From NCBI RefSeq assembly GCF_023343835.1, contig NC_064436.1:48955883-49019882 (forward strand): a DNA stretch of 64,000 nucleotides, in the 5' to 3' direction. The number at the start of each line of letters is the position of its first letter. Position 1 is the stretch's first letter. The notes under the pieces were generated by a model. The model made no database searches, was not told the DNA's origin, and worked only from the letters and a program-made list of their open reading frames with translations. This document shows positions 14,945 to 25,504 of the stretch, in pieces. The position numbers and the translations under genes were made by a program. The stretch comes from Lagopus muta (Eukaryota; Chordata; Aves; Galliformes; Phasianidae).

Positions 14945-15274
14945 AGTCTTCCAGCAGAAAGTTTTATTCTTATTAAGGACAAGGAAATATCAACCAACAG
15001 CTCCATTAATAGACACAGATTAAACAAGCCCTGTTAAGCACTTTCTACTCAACATGTGAAAAAAAACAGAGTCTAAAGACATCATGTGTCCAAACTGTTC
15101 ACATTAAAACTTGAGCTCATCCTTTATCATAAGCTCAAGTGATGTTGCTTCTGTGTATAGCAAAGGGTGGAAACAATTTAAGTTACCAGAACAGCTGTGT
15201 TTAACAAGTACTGAAGCACTGGAGTTTCGACTGCATTTACTGGTGTGCTATTAGGTGTGCTTTCCTTCAGAGCC
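14945..15274 (-). other. UCHL1: UCHL1 3' untranslated region
   Basis: This follows the UCHL1 stop codon on the minus strand and extends to about 20 nt beyond the AATAAA signal at 14,963-14,968. The length of about 330 nt is an estimate, because the cleavage site cannot be seen directly. I see no long reading frame in it. Confidence 0.7.
14963..14968 (-). terminator. UCHL1: UCHL1 polyadenylation signal AATAAA
   Basis: Plus-strand TTTATT gives AATAAA on the minus strand, 307 nt past the UCHL1 stop codon. A T/G-containing stretch (TGGAGTTTATTG on the minus strand) lies just downstream, as expected for a cleavage and polyadenylation site. It is the first canonical signal downstream of the stop that fits a short 3' UTR. 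Confidence 0.8.
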
Positions 15275-15361
15275 TCAGGCAGACTTGCAGAAAGCCACAG
15301 CAGAAAAACGAACTTCTCCTTTTTCACGTTCTGTAAATTGTCTGCAGATCTTAGCAGAATC
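15275..15361 (-). CDS. UCHL1: UCHL1 exon 9 and stop
   Basis: It encodes the last 28 residues, including [20 protein letters not shown], and ends CKSA before TGA at 15,275-15,277. The acceptor is TTAAG. The C-terminal cysteine equivalent to human C220, discussed as a lipidation site, is kept, with CKSA in place of CKAA. Confidence 0.97.
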   Translation of the reverse strand, partial: DSAKICRQFTEREKGEVRFSAVAFCKSA

Positions 15362-18300
15362 CTTAAGAGAAAAAAAGCTGTTTAGATGACTGGAACACGT
15401 TTGCTTAAAAAAAAAAAAAAAGACCCTAAGTCATTGCAGAGCTCTGGGTCCCCACAGCTGATTAACATAGTCTAATAACACCAGTTAATACATACACTTT
15501 ACAGGTATCTAGCTCTGTGGTATAGTACTTCTTTGTTACCAGCCTGCACAGCAAGCAGGTACAACCACTATACACTGCAAGAGTGCTCCCATCCTTTTAG
15601 AAGCCATACTTGCAAGGAAACAGAAGTTTTACCTTCAATAGTAAGTCATCTGAGCTTGTGCCATGGTTTACAGGAAACGGCAAACGCCCATCTGTGAAAG
15701 AAAGACCCATCACTCACTAAGCTTATTGAGTATGCATTAGCAGAATTCAATATAGTGATGTAAGAAACCAGTACAGACTGTGAACGCAGTCAGAAGAAAT
15801 TGTCAATACATGTTTAAGTGAAAAGGGAACCCAGTATTCCCAGCTCTACAGGAAATGTCACTTTACAAGAGTATACAGGCATTCAGTGTAACTCTCCTTC
15901 AGCTGCAATCTTTAAGTAAAACTATAAATTGGCTTTGACAATGCCATTAGAGAGCTACACCCGTATCAAGCTCTTAGCCAGAGCCACCAACACTGCTATA
16001 CAGTGCAAAGCAAACCCTGCCTAATTCCAGGCCACTCAGGAACTTACCTAGTTCATACAGATGTCCATCCACATTAGCAAAGAGGATGAAGTGGAAGTTC
16101 ACACTGTTGTCCTCAACCTTAGGACAGACCATTAGACACATCAGTTAGACTAAGAAAAGCCTGCAACTACATTTAGAAAAATCCCACTTGTAGCTACAAG
16201 ACAAAGGAGATGTCTAGAAGAACGCAAAAGCAAAGCATTAACTGATTCAGCTTTAGTAGCCACTGCAAGGCTTCCATGTTACAATACACTGAAGTGCCAA
16301 AGCCTTAATATTCAGCCCCCCAGATGCAGCCTGAATGCAATTTTCAACATGTCTGATAAAGAAATCCTGCATTTACCCATCAGTTATTTAGCCTGTTTCA
16401 TGAGTTGTGACAGCTATCTGCCAGACAAGAAATGCACTGCTCTAGCACTTTCAATAGCCTCTTCTCCCAAGGTTTTACCCATTCATATCTTACCCGACAC
16501 TGTCCTTCTTGTGCAACAGAGTTATGGACTTCTTGTATAGCCTTAAGAGAAAGCACACAGAAGTTATTGCATCCCTTAAGTGATGATGCTGACAGTTATT
16601 TGTGTAGTTCACGTACCTTATTATTTGCAAAACGCTTAGCTCTCTCTTCAGGAGACAGATCAGCTGTTTCATCAAGAAATTTCTTCAGGGCAGATCCCTC
16701 ATCTGCACAAGATTAAAGATTTTCTTCAGCACAGTTAGAAAAACAGTTACAGTTCAAACAGCCCACACCACTCAGTGCTTACTGTGTTAACTAGGAACAA
16801 TTACTTTCAGCCTAGAACCATCTCCAGCATAAGCATAATGCAACTACCACTTCAAGTCACCAGAAGCTATTGATGACCTGCACAAACAGCCAGAGTCCAA
16901 GTGCCTCAGGGCACTCCAAATACTTGTCTTGAAACAGACTTACAAATAGATTTTGGCTTTTTCCATTTCTCCGTGCAGATTTGGAAGAAGGAAAGTCATG
17001 TCTTAAAGAGATTATCCTATAGCTGGTATCTTTCATCTATGCACATTCTACAAGACACTTGATTTCTGCCTTTCTGAAACTGCAAATCTACAGACATACA
17101 CATCACTTACTCATGCTAAAACCAAAGCTTGCTTTGGTTTTCCAGAGCTTGAATTAGTAGTACAGCATTAAGATATACAGAGTTCCTATTCTTACCTGAA
17201 ATACATGCTCTAACACTGATATCATTCAGAGCACGCTCAGAAGTCTTTTAAGAGTAAAGCAACGGGGGTCTTAGTTTTCTTTCCACACATCCTTTAACTT
17301 TGTATAAGAAATACCACACCATGCAAGGGGTTCAGATTTTCAAGACAACAGCAAGAATTTATTTTGCAGTTCTCTATTCAGAACAGTAAACATTACCCAG
17401 ACTCAGTGACAAACCTTTAAGAGGAATTTGTAATCTTGTTTCCTAGGAAACAGGAGCTTCCAGCCACCCATAACCTGGACTAGTTTTGTATCTTTTCACA
17501 TAGAAGAATCAAGACTGCCCTCTTCAGAAAATATACTTCCATGCTATTACCAACCCATATGGTTTTTCTCACAGAAAGGTATGCATGTTTAGAACTGATT
17601 TATAGACATCAAGCAAGTCCACCTACACTAGACATAACCAGCATTAAGAACCTACTGGTCAGTTCACGTCAATTATCAGTGTCAATGGTCATCTCTAAAC
17701 ATGATGTTTCCAACTTGTAAATACATTGGTCAGTCCTGCTCTTTACTTCCCTGTCCTGCAATGCTTTCTACCAGGATAGGAGTCAAAATAATGCCACTTC
17801 TGCAATTTGTGCTTCTCTCTAGGAGAAGAAGGATGCACACTGTTAACTTCAGTTTCTAAGTATCTTCTATAGTCCACAACCACTCAACTTTCCACTGCTG
17901 TAAAAAAGCTGAGAATTCAAGTATTTTAGAATATGAATACTCACCAAGTTTAACTTTGTCTTTGTTATTAGCAACTGCATGTATCAGACCAATTGTCCCA
18001 CAGGAGTTACTGACAGTCTGCTTCAGGAAATACACCTTGGAACTGATTTCTTGGTCCTTTATTTTCTCAGTCTGTTGTTTCCTAAAGTTCTCATGCTGTG
18101 AACATGTAATTGTTTTCAGTGTTTCACTATAGCATTATCTTTTTATTGTACAAAATCACTACAGAGACAGGCATACAGGAGAGCCATTACCAGGACTAGA
18201 CAGAAGAACTTACCCAGAAAGTCATCTTTGTGGCACAGGTCCAATAAAGCATTATCTGTGTATCCTGGATGCAGGCCAAGCCTTAATGGACTACCTACAT

Positions 18301-19467
18301 GACTTAATCACATCCTAAAGGACTGTTCTTGGTTTCTCCATCTGTGTTGTACACTGGAAATAGCTTGAGAAGGAAGTCATATAATGGATCGGCTCTTTAT
18401 CTGCTCTCTCAATTGTTTTTACCTATTTGATGGGACTACTCAGCATATCTATACAATAGCTTGCTTTTGTACACTTACACCACTTTCCTTCCTTAATCCA
18501 TACCCATCAGAACAGCATGTAGATCAACACAAAAGGTTATAACCCTTCTTTTAAGCATTTGTTAAGCACAGTTCATTTTTAAGTGCACCTCCTTGTAGTT
18601 CCTCAGCGTGTTGCACTATAGGCATTACCATGCAGTTGTAGCTCAGGCCTCCCTAAATCCAGTGAGTGATTCAGCAAGATGCAGAATCACTGCTCCTCAC
18701 ACTCAAGGCTGCTAACAGCATTTTCTTTAGTCCGGTACACAGAGAAAAGCATAGGAGGCACGTTAGAATAAGAGCCCTTTTTTTTATTCCTTATTTTTCT
18801 CTCGTTGGAGCTGACTGGAGACCATGGCCAGGCACACCACATCACTCCACTGCAGCCCGGCAGAGCCACACCCACCACCACCAGCTGATGCCGGCAGATC
18901 ACTGCGGGCACCGGCTGACAGCAGGTGCAGCCCGGCTGCCGACAACGGGTTTTGTTCCAGGAGCAGCTGGGCCGAATACAGCCCCCCCACCAAAGCTGGG
19001 CACCTACCTGCTCGGTGAGAGGAAAGAGAAGCAGCAGGGCGCAGGCCGGGCTGGGCACGGCGCCCAGCGCCTCCTCTTCGAAACCCAGCACGTCCACGAA
19101 GCGCCAGCCAGGGCTCACCCCGAGGCGGGACAGCACCTGCGGAGCGCAGAGAGCGAGTGGAGGGGCCGCTCGCTACTCCCCGCACCCCCCCGGCTGCGGC
19201 CCCGTGACACAGCACAACGCGGCGCCGCCATCGCCGCCCAACCGCGGGCGCGGCCCCGCGCAGCCCCGCAGCTGCGGCCACCGCCGTCCAGGAGCGCAGA
19301 GGACGAAGGGAGAGGGAACGGCCGGGCCGCGGCGGGGACTCACTTTGTTCAGCATCTGGAAGACAATGAGGGAGAGAAAGGTGAGTCAGCACGGCCAGCC
19401 CACCGCGGACCCCCGCGCCCAGCTCCCCACTCACCTCGGGGTTGATCTCCATGGGCTGCCACGCCAT
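15275..19467 (-). CDS. UCHL1: UCHL1, ubiquitin carboxy-terminal hydrolase L1 (9 exons)
   Basis: This is a cysteine protease of peptidase family C12. It cleaves small adducts from the ubiquitin C terminus and binds monoubiquitin, and it is very abundant in neuronal cytoplasm. The joined coding exons on the minus strand are 19435-19467, 19344-19355, 19008-19136, 17945-18095, 16617-16702, 16494-16541, 16048-16117, 15633-15691 and 15275-15361. They total 675 nt, or 224 residues plus stop; human UCHL1 has 223. The N terminus [11 protein letters not shown] matches the family start and sits in a good Kozak context. Oxyanion glutamine Q84 and nucleophile C90 (in NSCGTIG) match human numbering. The catalytic histidine (VNFHFILF) and aspartate (YELDGR) fall at 162 and 177, one later than human because exon 7 encodes one extra residue. 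S18 and I93 are present, and the protein ends CKSA. All introns are GT-AG. UCHL3 and UCHL5 are ruled out by this exon structure and N terminus. Confidence 0.97.
15633..15691 (-). CDS. UCHL1: UCHL1 exon 8 (catalytic Asp)
   Basis: The first codon is split with exon 7 and gives the catalytic aspartate (D177 here) in YELDGR. FPVNHG follows and is conserved in the family. The acceptor is TTTCACAG. The donor GTAAAA is weaker than the others in the gene but is supported by the reading frame. Confidence 0.95.
16048..16117 (-). CDS. UCHL1: UCHL1 exon 7 (catalytic His)
   Basis: It encodes residues 154-176 plus one base. The catalytic histidine is in VNFHFILF (H162 here, H161 in human). The stretch VEDNSVNF is one residue longer than the human VDDKVNF, which accounts for the 224-residue total. 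The acceptor is CTAAG and the donor GTAAG. Confidence 0.96.
16494..16541 (-). CDS. UCHL1: UCHL1 exon 6
   Basis: It is 16 codons (residues 138-153), phase 0 at both ends, reading [24 protein letters not shown] is invariant with human. The acceptor is CTTAAG after a pyrimidine tract, and the donor is GTAAGA. The preceding intron is only 75 nt. This exon forms part of the crossover loop that limits substrate size. Confidence 0.95.
16617..16702 (-). CDS. UCHL1: UCHL1 exon 5
   Basis: It completes codon 109 and encodes through residue 137. The segment [10 protein letters not shown] followed by [10 protein letters not shown] aligns with the human DGSVLKQFL and SPEDRAKCF region, which leads into the active-site crossover loop. 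The acceptor is TGCAG and the donor GTACGT. The 1,242-bp intron upstream (16,703-17,944) is the largest in the gene and holds nothing else recognisable. Confidence 0.95.
17945..18095 (-). CDS. UCHL1: UCHL1 exon 4 (oxyanion Gln and catalytic Cys)
   Basis: It encodes residues 59-108 plus one base of codon 109. Q84 lies in FLKQT, and the nucleophile C90 lies in [15 protein letters not shown], the strongest family signature. I93, the site of the human I93M change, is isoleucine here. The acceptor is CACAG and the donor GTGAGT. It is separated from exon 3 by a 912-bp intron. Confidence 0.97.
19008..19136 (-). CDS. UCHL1: UCHL1 exon 3
   Basis: It encodes residues 16-58, from VLSRLGV to [10 protein letters not shown] (43 codons, phase 0 at both ends). 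The acceptor is CAG and the donor GTAGGT. It contains S18, the position of the human S18Y polymorphism, and the buried hydrophobic core segment [10 protein letters not shown]. It lies inside the promoter CpG island and is very GC-rich. Confidence 0.96.
19344..19355 (-). CDS. UCHL1: UCHL1 exon 2, 12-nt microexon
   Basis: It encodes only M-L-N-K (residues 12-15). On the minus strand it is bounded by a pyrimidine-rich acceptor ending TTCCAG and by donor GTGAGT. The upstream intron is only 79 nt and has a CTGAC branch-point-like motif. Both boundaries are phase 0, so skipping would remove four residues without a frameshift. Placing S18 in exon 3 agrees with the known human exon numbering. Confidence 0.95.
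19435..19467 (-). CDS. UCHL1: UCHL1 coding exon 1
   Basis: It encodes residues 1-11, [11 protein letters not shown]. The ATG at 19467 is preceded by GAGCC and followed by G, a strong initiation context. The exon ends GAG before donor GTGAGT (minus strand), with a phase-0 boundary. A second in-frame ATG at codon 6 is internal in all family members, so the first one is taken as the start. Confidence 0.96.
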
Positions 19468-19588
19468 GGCTCAGGACGGAGGCTGCCTGTGCGCCGCTCC
19501 GGCAATGTTCCCAGCACGGCACAGCACCACCTGCGCACCCCTCCGAACTGCCGTCGAGACGCTGTGGTGCGGAGCCGCCCACCGGCCG

Positions 19589-19595
19589 ATATATA
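19589..19595 (-). promoter_or_regulatory. UCHL1: UCHL1 TATA box
   Basis: The minus strand reads CTATATATCGG with TATATAT at 19,595-19,589, flanked by GC-rich sequence. It lies 122 nt upstream of the start codon. A start site about 30 nt downstream would fall near 19,563 and give a 5' UTR of about 95 nt, close to the short 5' UTR usual for UCHL1. It is the only canonical TATA in the island. Confidence 0.75.
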
Positions 19596-20267
19596 GAGGC
19601 GGGCCGGCCCACTCCGCGCCGCCGCGGGGGGAGAGGGCGGAGCAGCGCGGGGAGGACCCCGGCCCGGCGGTGCGGGGAAAGTGCTAGAAGCGGCCGGCTT
19701 CCCCCCGCCGTCCCGGGGCGTCGGGTCAGGTCCCACGGACCGCGAACGGATCCCACGCCTTTATCGGGTACCGGGTCCCCTGGACCCGCCTGCCAGTGGC
19801 CAGTGGTGGTGAGCGGGCAGGCCTTGCCCTGTGGCTGTCCCAAAAATGCTGCCTTGCTCATGGAACAGAGCTGCGGTTGTCAGGAAGGTGTTTGCATCGG
19901 GATGCCCTACTGCATGTGTCGTGTGCAGTGTGCGTGGCAGCATCGATATTCAACGCAGGCATTAGATAGTGGCTAAAATCGCAATAAGATGATAAGGCTG
20001 CTGTCGTCCGCCTGCTGATGGCAGCTGTGCGGTCTGAATCCGTTCCTCAAGAGCAGTCTGCTGTGGTTAATGATAACATACAGGGCTTCTTACCTCTTTG
20101 TTTATGACCTGAAGATTTCTGCATTTCATGTCTTTCATCTAGAATGTCTATGAGCAAGGAAACAAAGCCATCCTTTGCAAGATACCAGGAATCTCATTTG
20201 AGGAACCAAAGTAACTGCCCAGTTTGCTGGTAAATAGCCAGAGCCTTGTCAGTGAACCTCACTGTTA

Positions 20268-20605
20268 TCATCCTAGAATTGCTTGAGTTGGAAGAGACTT
20301 CCAGAGGCCATCTAGACCAACTCCCCAGCAGTGAACAGGAACACCTACAGCCTGATGAAGTTGCTCAGAATTCCATCCTGCCTGACCTTGTGTGTCTCCA
20401 TGAACGGGGCATCCACCACCCCTCTGGGCAACCTGTGCCACTACCTCACCGCCCTTATTGTAAAAATCTTTTTGCTTATATCCAATCTAAATCTCCTCTC
20501 TTTTTTCTTGTATACTCCCTTTTAGATACTGAAAGGTCTCTACAAGGTCTCCCAGGAGCCTTCTCTTCTCCAGGATGAGCAGCTCCCGCTTTCTCAAGCT
20601 GAATC
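20268..20605 (-). mobile_element. CR1 LINE fragment
   Basis: The antisense CR1 3' region reads in order on the plus strand: CTAGAATTGCTTGAGTTGGA, then CATCTAGACCAACTCCCC, then GGCATCCACCACCCCTCTGG, then CAACCTGTGCCACTACCTCA, ending near CTTCTCTTCTCCAGGATGAG. The order and the 3'-terminal AGAATT-type start are diagnostic for CR1. It is 5'-truncated and dead, with its own 3' end to the left. Confidence 0.85.
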
Positions 20606-21981
20606 TTTGAAACAATGTGAATACTGAATAAAATAATCAGCCAAGTATCTTCAACCTGCTTCTTTTTTAGTAATTGCCTCCTTTGTTTTCCATCCTGCTT
20701 CAGAAAGATTTGAAACCCAGTGCAGCAAAATTTCTAAGTGCATGCCTAATTTCCAGCAAATCTGTATAAACTTTACATCTCCTGTAAGTTAGTGGGGTAT
20801 CATTCCATTCAGTGTGTTGCACTCATGTATTTGAATGGAGACTATTTATCAACCTCACTCTGTTCACAGTGAACTCCTAGGGAAAGAATTTTACAGGTTA
20901 ATCTTTGACATGACTGCAGCGGGTCCAAGATGCTGTGTCACATTGGGTGCACCTGTAGCAAGACTTGAGTAACAATAGGCAGGATAGCAAGGTCTTGATA
21001 TTTTTTGTGCAAAACTGGGATGTTGCCAGATATGAGAAAGCCCCAGGCAATCTGGTCTGATCTTGCTAAGTCTGATCTCCCTGCTTTGAGCAGAAGGTCA
21101 GTCTAAAGGCATCCTGAGAGCTCTTCAAACTGATGCATCTCATAATGTTTTGATTCCTTCCATCGCAGTAAAGGCAAGGACAAAATACACTGTGCAAAAC
21201 TAAGAAATATGGGGAAGGGGGTCACAGTAAGTGGCAGCAGCCTATATTTCTGCTTTTTCCCCTTTTGGGTTTGGCTGAAATCATTGGTATCTATGTGCAA
21301 GCTCAAGGTGGTCCAACATATTTTTTTTGGTGTACATTACATCTCTGGCTGCCATGCTTTTTGTGATCAACTGTGCATGTGCTGGAAGATGCAAGTATAG
21401 AAAAGCAACTTGAATTAACATGTATGATGCTAATGATTGCTAATACATGTGTAGGAGGGACTGCATGCAGCTTCTCCAAGTGGATGGCAAAGCACAGGTC
21501 TTGCAGCATGGAAAAAGGAAGGCTGAAAATGACAAGGAAAATCTTATTTCTGGCTTACTTAAATAGCAAATGGTTGTTATAACTTCATCTTGTCTCACAG
21601 TAATTACTATTACTTGAATGCTGGATGCTTGGATGCTGGGGTTACAGGCATCCTGGGGATGGACCCTGTATCTGGGCTGTTGGGAAGACTGCAGACAACA
21701 GGGCAGGCATTGTTGCAGTCTCTCAGTGCTGCAAGCAGTACACAGGGGCTGTAACAGGAGTGACCATTTCTAAAGGATAATCTGCAAAATCTATCAACAC
21801 ATTACTTTAAAGTAAGCAATAAATACAACTGGTAAATTCTGCTGCAGTTGCATAAAGATGTCTGCCTCTGGGAAGTGACATAAAAATGAGTGCTGTATGT
21901 CCGTTACCTAACGCTATCCAGTGCCTACTTCCTTGCAAAAAGGGAGTTTTCATACCATCTTTCTTCAGTGCAAGTAGATGT

Positions 21982-22305
21982 TGTATGGGAACTACTGAGT
22001 CACGGCCTGAACCTCTGATTGATCACCTGAGGCGAGCCATGAGTCAGCCAGAGGAGCACAGGTGAAGGCAATTCAGCTGTGCTGCCGGAAGGGGTGGAGC
22101 CAGGCTCCATCCCTCCTAGACCTATTTAAGAGCTGGCTACCAGTGGGGAAGGATTTTGTCTGGAGATCCTTCCTTTTGGTGTTTTGTGGTGAGCCCAGCA
22201 TAAGGGTAAGCCTTCCATTTATTCTCTCTTGTTATCATAGTTCACTTTGCCTAATTCTCTTGTTTATTTTGTGATTGTAACATCTTGATATCCATTGATT
22301 ATACA
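21982..22305 (+). mobile_element. Solo LTR of an avian endogenous retrovirus, ERVL-like
   Basis: The element is 324 bp. It starts TGTAT and ends ATACA (perfect 5-bp terminal inverted repeats, TG...CA ends) and is flanked by an exact 5-bp target-site duplication, GATGT, at 21,977-21,981 and 22,306-22,310. No internal retroviral sequence remains, so it is a solo LTR left by recombination between two LTRs. A TATA-like TATTTAAG at 22,123-22,130 and two consensus AP-1 sites upstream (21,996-22,002 and 22,040-22,046) give a plausible U3 and set the plus orientation. A 5-bp duplication suits ERVL-type integration; family assignment needs a repeat library. No plus-strand AATAAA is present. It encodes nothing. 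Confidence 0.8.
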
Positions 22306-25300
22306 GATGTAAATGGCAAGTTTAACCCAGTACGTTCCAATATTTCAATAGAATCAACTCACCAGAAGAATTGAATGGAAATATTTATAAGCCAAACAGA
22401 GATATTAGCTTTGGTTGGTGACAAGCTGTCATCCATAAACAGCAGTTTCTCTTCCTTGATTATAAAGAGAGCCTGAGGGACCCAGCTCAAGTGTAGATGT
22501 CTACAGTATGAGCAGCAGCTTTTAAATATATGAATCCAAATTTAACTGCCCGGAGAGGAGAGAATCCTTGCTATTCATCACAGTTAATGTTCTGATAATG
22601 TCTAGTTGAGTATGTATTATGACAGCAAGGACAGATGTGGTTTCTGTTTTGGACTTTACAAATAGCAAACAGGACTGCTGTAAGCCTGCTGCAGCAAGTT
22701 GTGTTCACAAGGACTGCATTTGTAGACTGGTAGCCATGCGGCTGTGAAATAAGACAAGTTCCTATCACTTAGCAACTAGTATGCAGTATAAAGCAGTCTT
22801 TATTTTATACCACTATTTTCTTCTATGTTAAGATATCTACTCCTGTCAGTGTTTGCATCATTGTGAAGGATGGATGTAGGGGAATTGACCACAACTGCAT
22901 TTGCATACTGGCCCATCAAATGGGCATGTTACATTCTGTGTCGTTGTTCCAGCTATACCACATGATATAGCTTTTCAAAAATAGAAAATTGGGATTTACT
23001 GAAGGAAGCCTTTCTCCCAGAACAGATGCTGGAGAAAATCCTACGTCTGATGCATTAACCTCAGTAGGCAGCTGAGCCCCACACAGCTTGCTCACTACCC
23101 ACACTGGGATAGGAATAGAGGAGAGAATCAAAAGGGCAAAAATGAGAAAGACTGTGAGTTGGGATAAAGACAGCTTAATAAATAAAATGGTGTGAGGGTA
23201 TGGAGAATAATGTTAAAAAAAAAGAGAAAATCAAGTGATACTGAAAGCTGTCAGCACCACCTGACTGACAGCCAGCCAGTTCCTGAACAATGGTCTCCTG
23301 GAAGAAATCCCTGCACAAAGTTCTTATTGCTGAGTGAAGTGTTACATGGTGTGGGATATCCTTTTTGTCAGCCAGAACCAGCTGTCCTGGCTGTGTCCCC
23401 ACACAGCCTCCTGCCCAGCGTACTTGCTGTGGGGGAGAGTGGGAAGCAGAGAAGCCCTTGACGCTCTGCAAGCACTGCTCAGCAATAGCTAGAGCATTCT
23501 TGTGTTATCAGCACTGTTTTGATCACAGATCCATAACACAGCTGAAGCTGGAAGAAATTAACTCCATCCCAGCCAGACCTAGTACTCTTATGTCTTAAGG
23601 TACCAAACATAAAACATGACAAACATATCTGAAGTCACAATAAAGACAGTGAGCATCTGGCATCTGCATAAGACTGTAATGCCTCCCTTTTCTTCTGGTA
23701 AATTGTTTGGAGCACAGCAGTAATTCATGTGTATTAGTGCCACAGCCATTAGAAGATCAGATGGACCAAGAGGACAAGCATAAATGACTGTTATTATAAA
23801 GGGGCTGGGTCCCTGGGTAGCTTTGTGCAGGACCAGGAATGTATATATGTATTTCTGAATTGCAGCCAGGTTCTTTTAAATACCTCTGTGAGGAGTTTCA
23901 GTGACTGCAGCACAGCACTGTGGGGTGATGCATGTCCAGTTCGGCGCCAGGCAATCAGTAGCTTCTCTCCATGTCGGTGGGACAGGAGCTATGAGCTAAA
24001 AGGTCTCCAGGTGTCAAATGGCAAGCAGGAGTAAGACTGGGAAGAGAAAGAAATTCAAAGAACATCAGAGCTGAGCTAGGAATAGAGGAAAAAAAAATAA
24101 AATCTTTTTTTACTTAATCTTCGATGCTGAGGTTAGAACAGTTACTTTCTCCTTTCCCCTTCTCTGCAAGGAGGTAATATTTTGGCTAGGGAGATGGAAT
24201 GACTGGAAGCTGCTGATATGGAGAGCTACTGAGGGTCTAACACATGATGAGGAAGAGGGGTAACTGAAGCTATGCAGATAAAAGAGCCAGGATGATGGGG
24301 TGCTCTGCTGAGGGCTACCTTTCTGCTTACTGAGAGCCAGCAATGACTCTGCAATTGCTATGAACTACAGCCAAGTTCTCCAGCATGTGAAAAACAAACA
24401 AACAAATAAGAATCTCTACGCAGTGCAATGGCTTATCTGGAAATCTGTAAGTGGAAATATTCCCTGAAGTGCTAAAATGTAACTTTAAAGGCCTGCCTTG
24501 AGCATCTCAGTTCTGAGGAATGTGGCTGAGGTTTTCCTGAATTCAGATTTGTTTGGCAGGATGCTCATGATTTTTTTACCTCGTGGCAATGCAAAATTGT
24601 GTCCACCATATGGTGATAGCGTCTATCAGAGATACAGCAATAGCATACTTTATTTCATGGTAGAAGAAGGACAAACAAGGAGTGGCCCATTTTTCTTTCC
24701 ACAAAGAAAGGCAGGAGGGACAATACCTGTTGATAAGGGTATCTTAGTTTCCCACCAAATGATATACTATCTGTTTTTATTTGTTATGAAAGCTAGCTAG
24801 ACTTTCAATGGATGAGGAAGACACCTGGATAATCAGCATGTCTCTCATTTTCTTTACATGCTTTCTTTGAGTGTTGTTAGCCAAACACTCTTTCTTCAAT
24901 GAAAAAAGACAAGAACAATCCATCTTTCCAGTCTATAGAGGAGAAAAATCCTTCCCTCTCTTTGTTAACTTGTACATTTGTGGGAGCAGAACTCTTTACC
25001 TGGAGATATAAAATATGCATCTTAAATAAGAGGACCACATTTTATGTAGTGTTTTAATGTAATACATATAATAGCTAATAATGAATTCTTGTTTTGATGT
25101 AATGGCTGGATGATGGCTGTGATAAACAGATAGCTATTTACATTTTCATCCAGTCAATGCTTTCCTCAGATTAACAGGCACAAGAGAAAACAAGATGGGC
25201 CATGTGAATTAAGCTGCTGCTTGAAGGAGACATGAATAGCAGCCCTCAACCTGTGCAGTGCACGTTCTTGGACAACACTGAGCCTCTTGTCGAGGGCTAT

Positions 25301-25504
25301 GTTGTGCCAGGCCATCCCACTATGCTTCTCCCTTGTGAGCTTCAATTGTTTCACTCACAACTCAATTAGCAAGCTCTAAACTTAGGCTTGCTTTGAATAT
25401 TCTTCACCTACACAGAGCACCCAGGAGGCATCCACAGCCTCTCCTTTGGGCTGGAGGATGTTACTTTAGAGAGAATGAGCTGCTCTTGAAACAAAATAAA
25501 AATA

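Larger units (their letters stand above)
19020..19760. promoter_or_regulatory. UCHL1: CpG island over UCHL1 promoter and exons 1-3
   Basis: A dense GC- and CpG-rich stretch stands out sharply from the AT-rich flanks. It covers exons 1-3 and about 200 bp upstream of the transcription start. Several GC-box-like CCGCCC and GGGCGG motifs are visible near 19,575 and 19,634. The long overlapping frames on both strands here reflect GC-rich composition with few stop codons, not genes. Confidence 0.9.

Noticed and set aside
18666-19445. A 259-codon plus-strand frame antisense to UCHL1 exons 2-3
   Set aside because: It lies in GC-rich CpG-island DNA where stop codons are rare on every strand, has low-complexity Arg/Ala/Pro content, and directly opposes true UCHL1 exons. 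An antisense RNA is possible (one is known in mouse), but nothing here shows it.
19521-19530. Possible REST/NRSF (RE1) site, CAGCACCAC, in the UCHL1 5' UTR region
   Set aside because: Only the left half-site matches; the GGACAGCGCC half is absent at either usual spacing.
22437-22600. Internal retroviral sequence to the right of the LTR
   Set aside because: The target-site duplication directly follows the LTR end at 22,306, and no primer-binding site or gag-like frame follows, so only a solo LTR is present.
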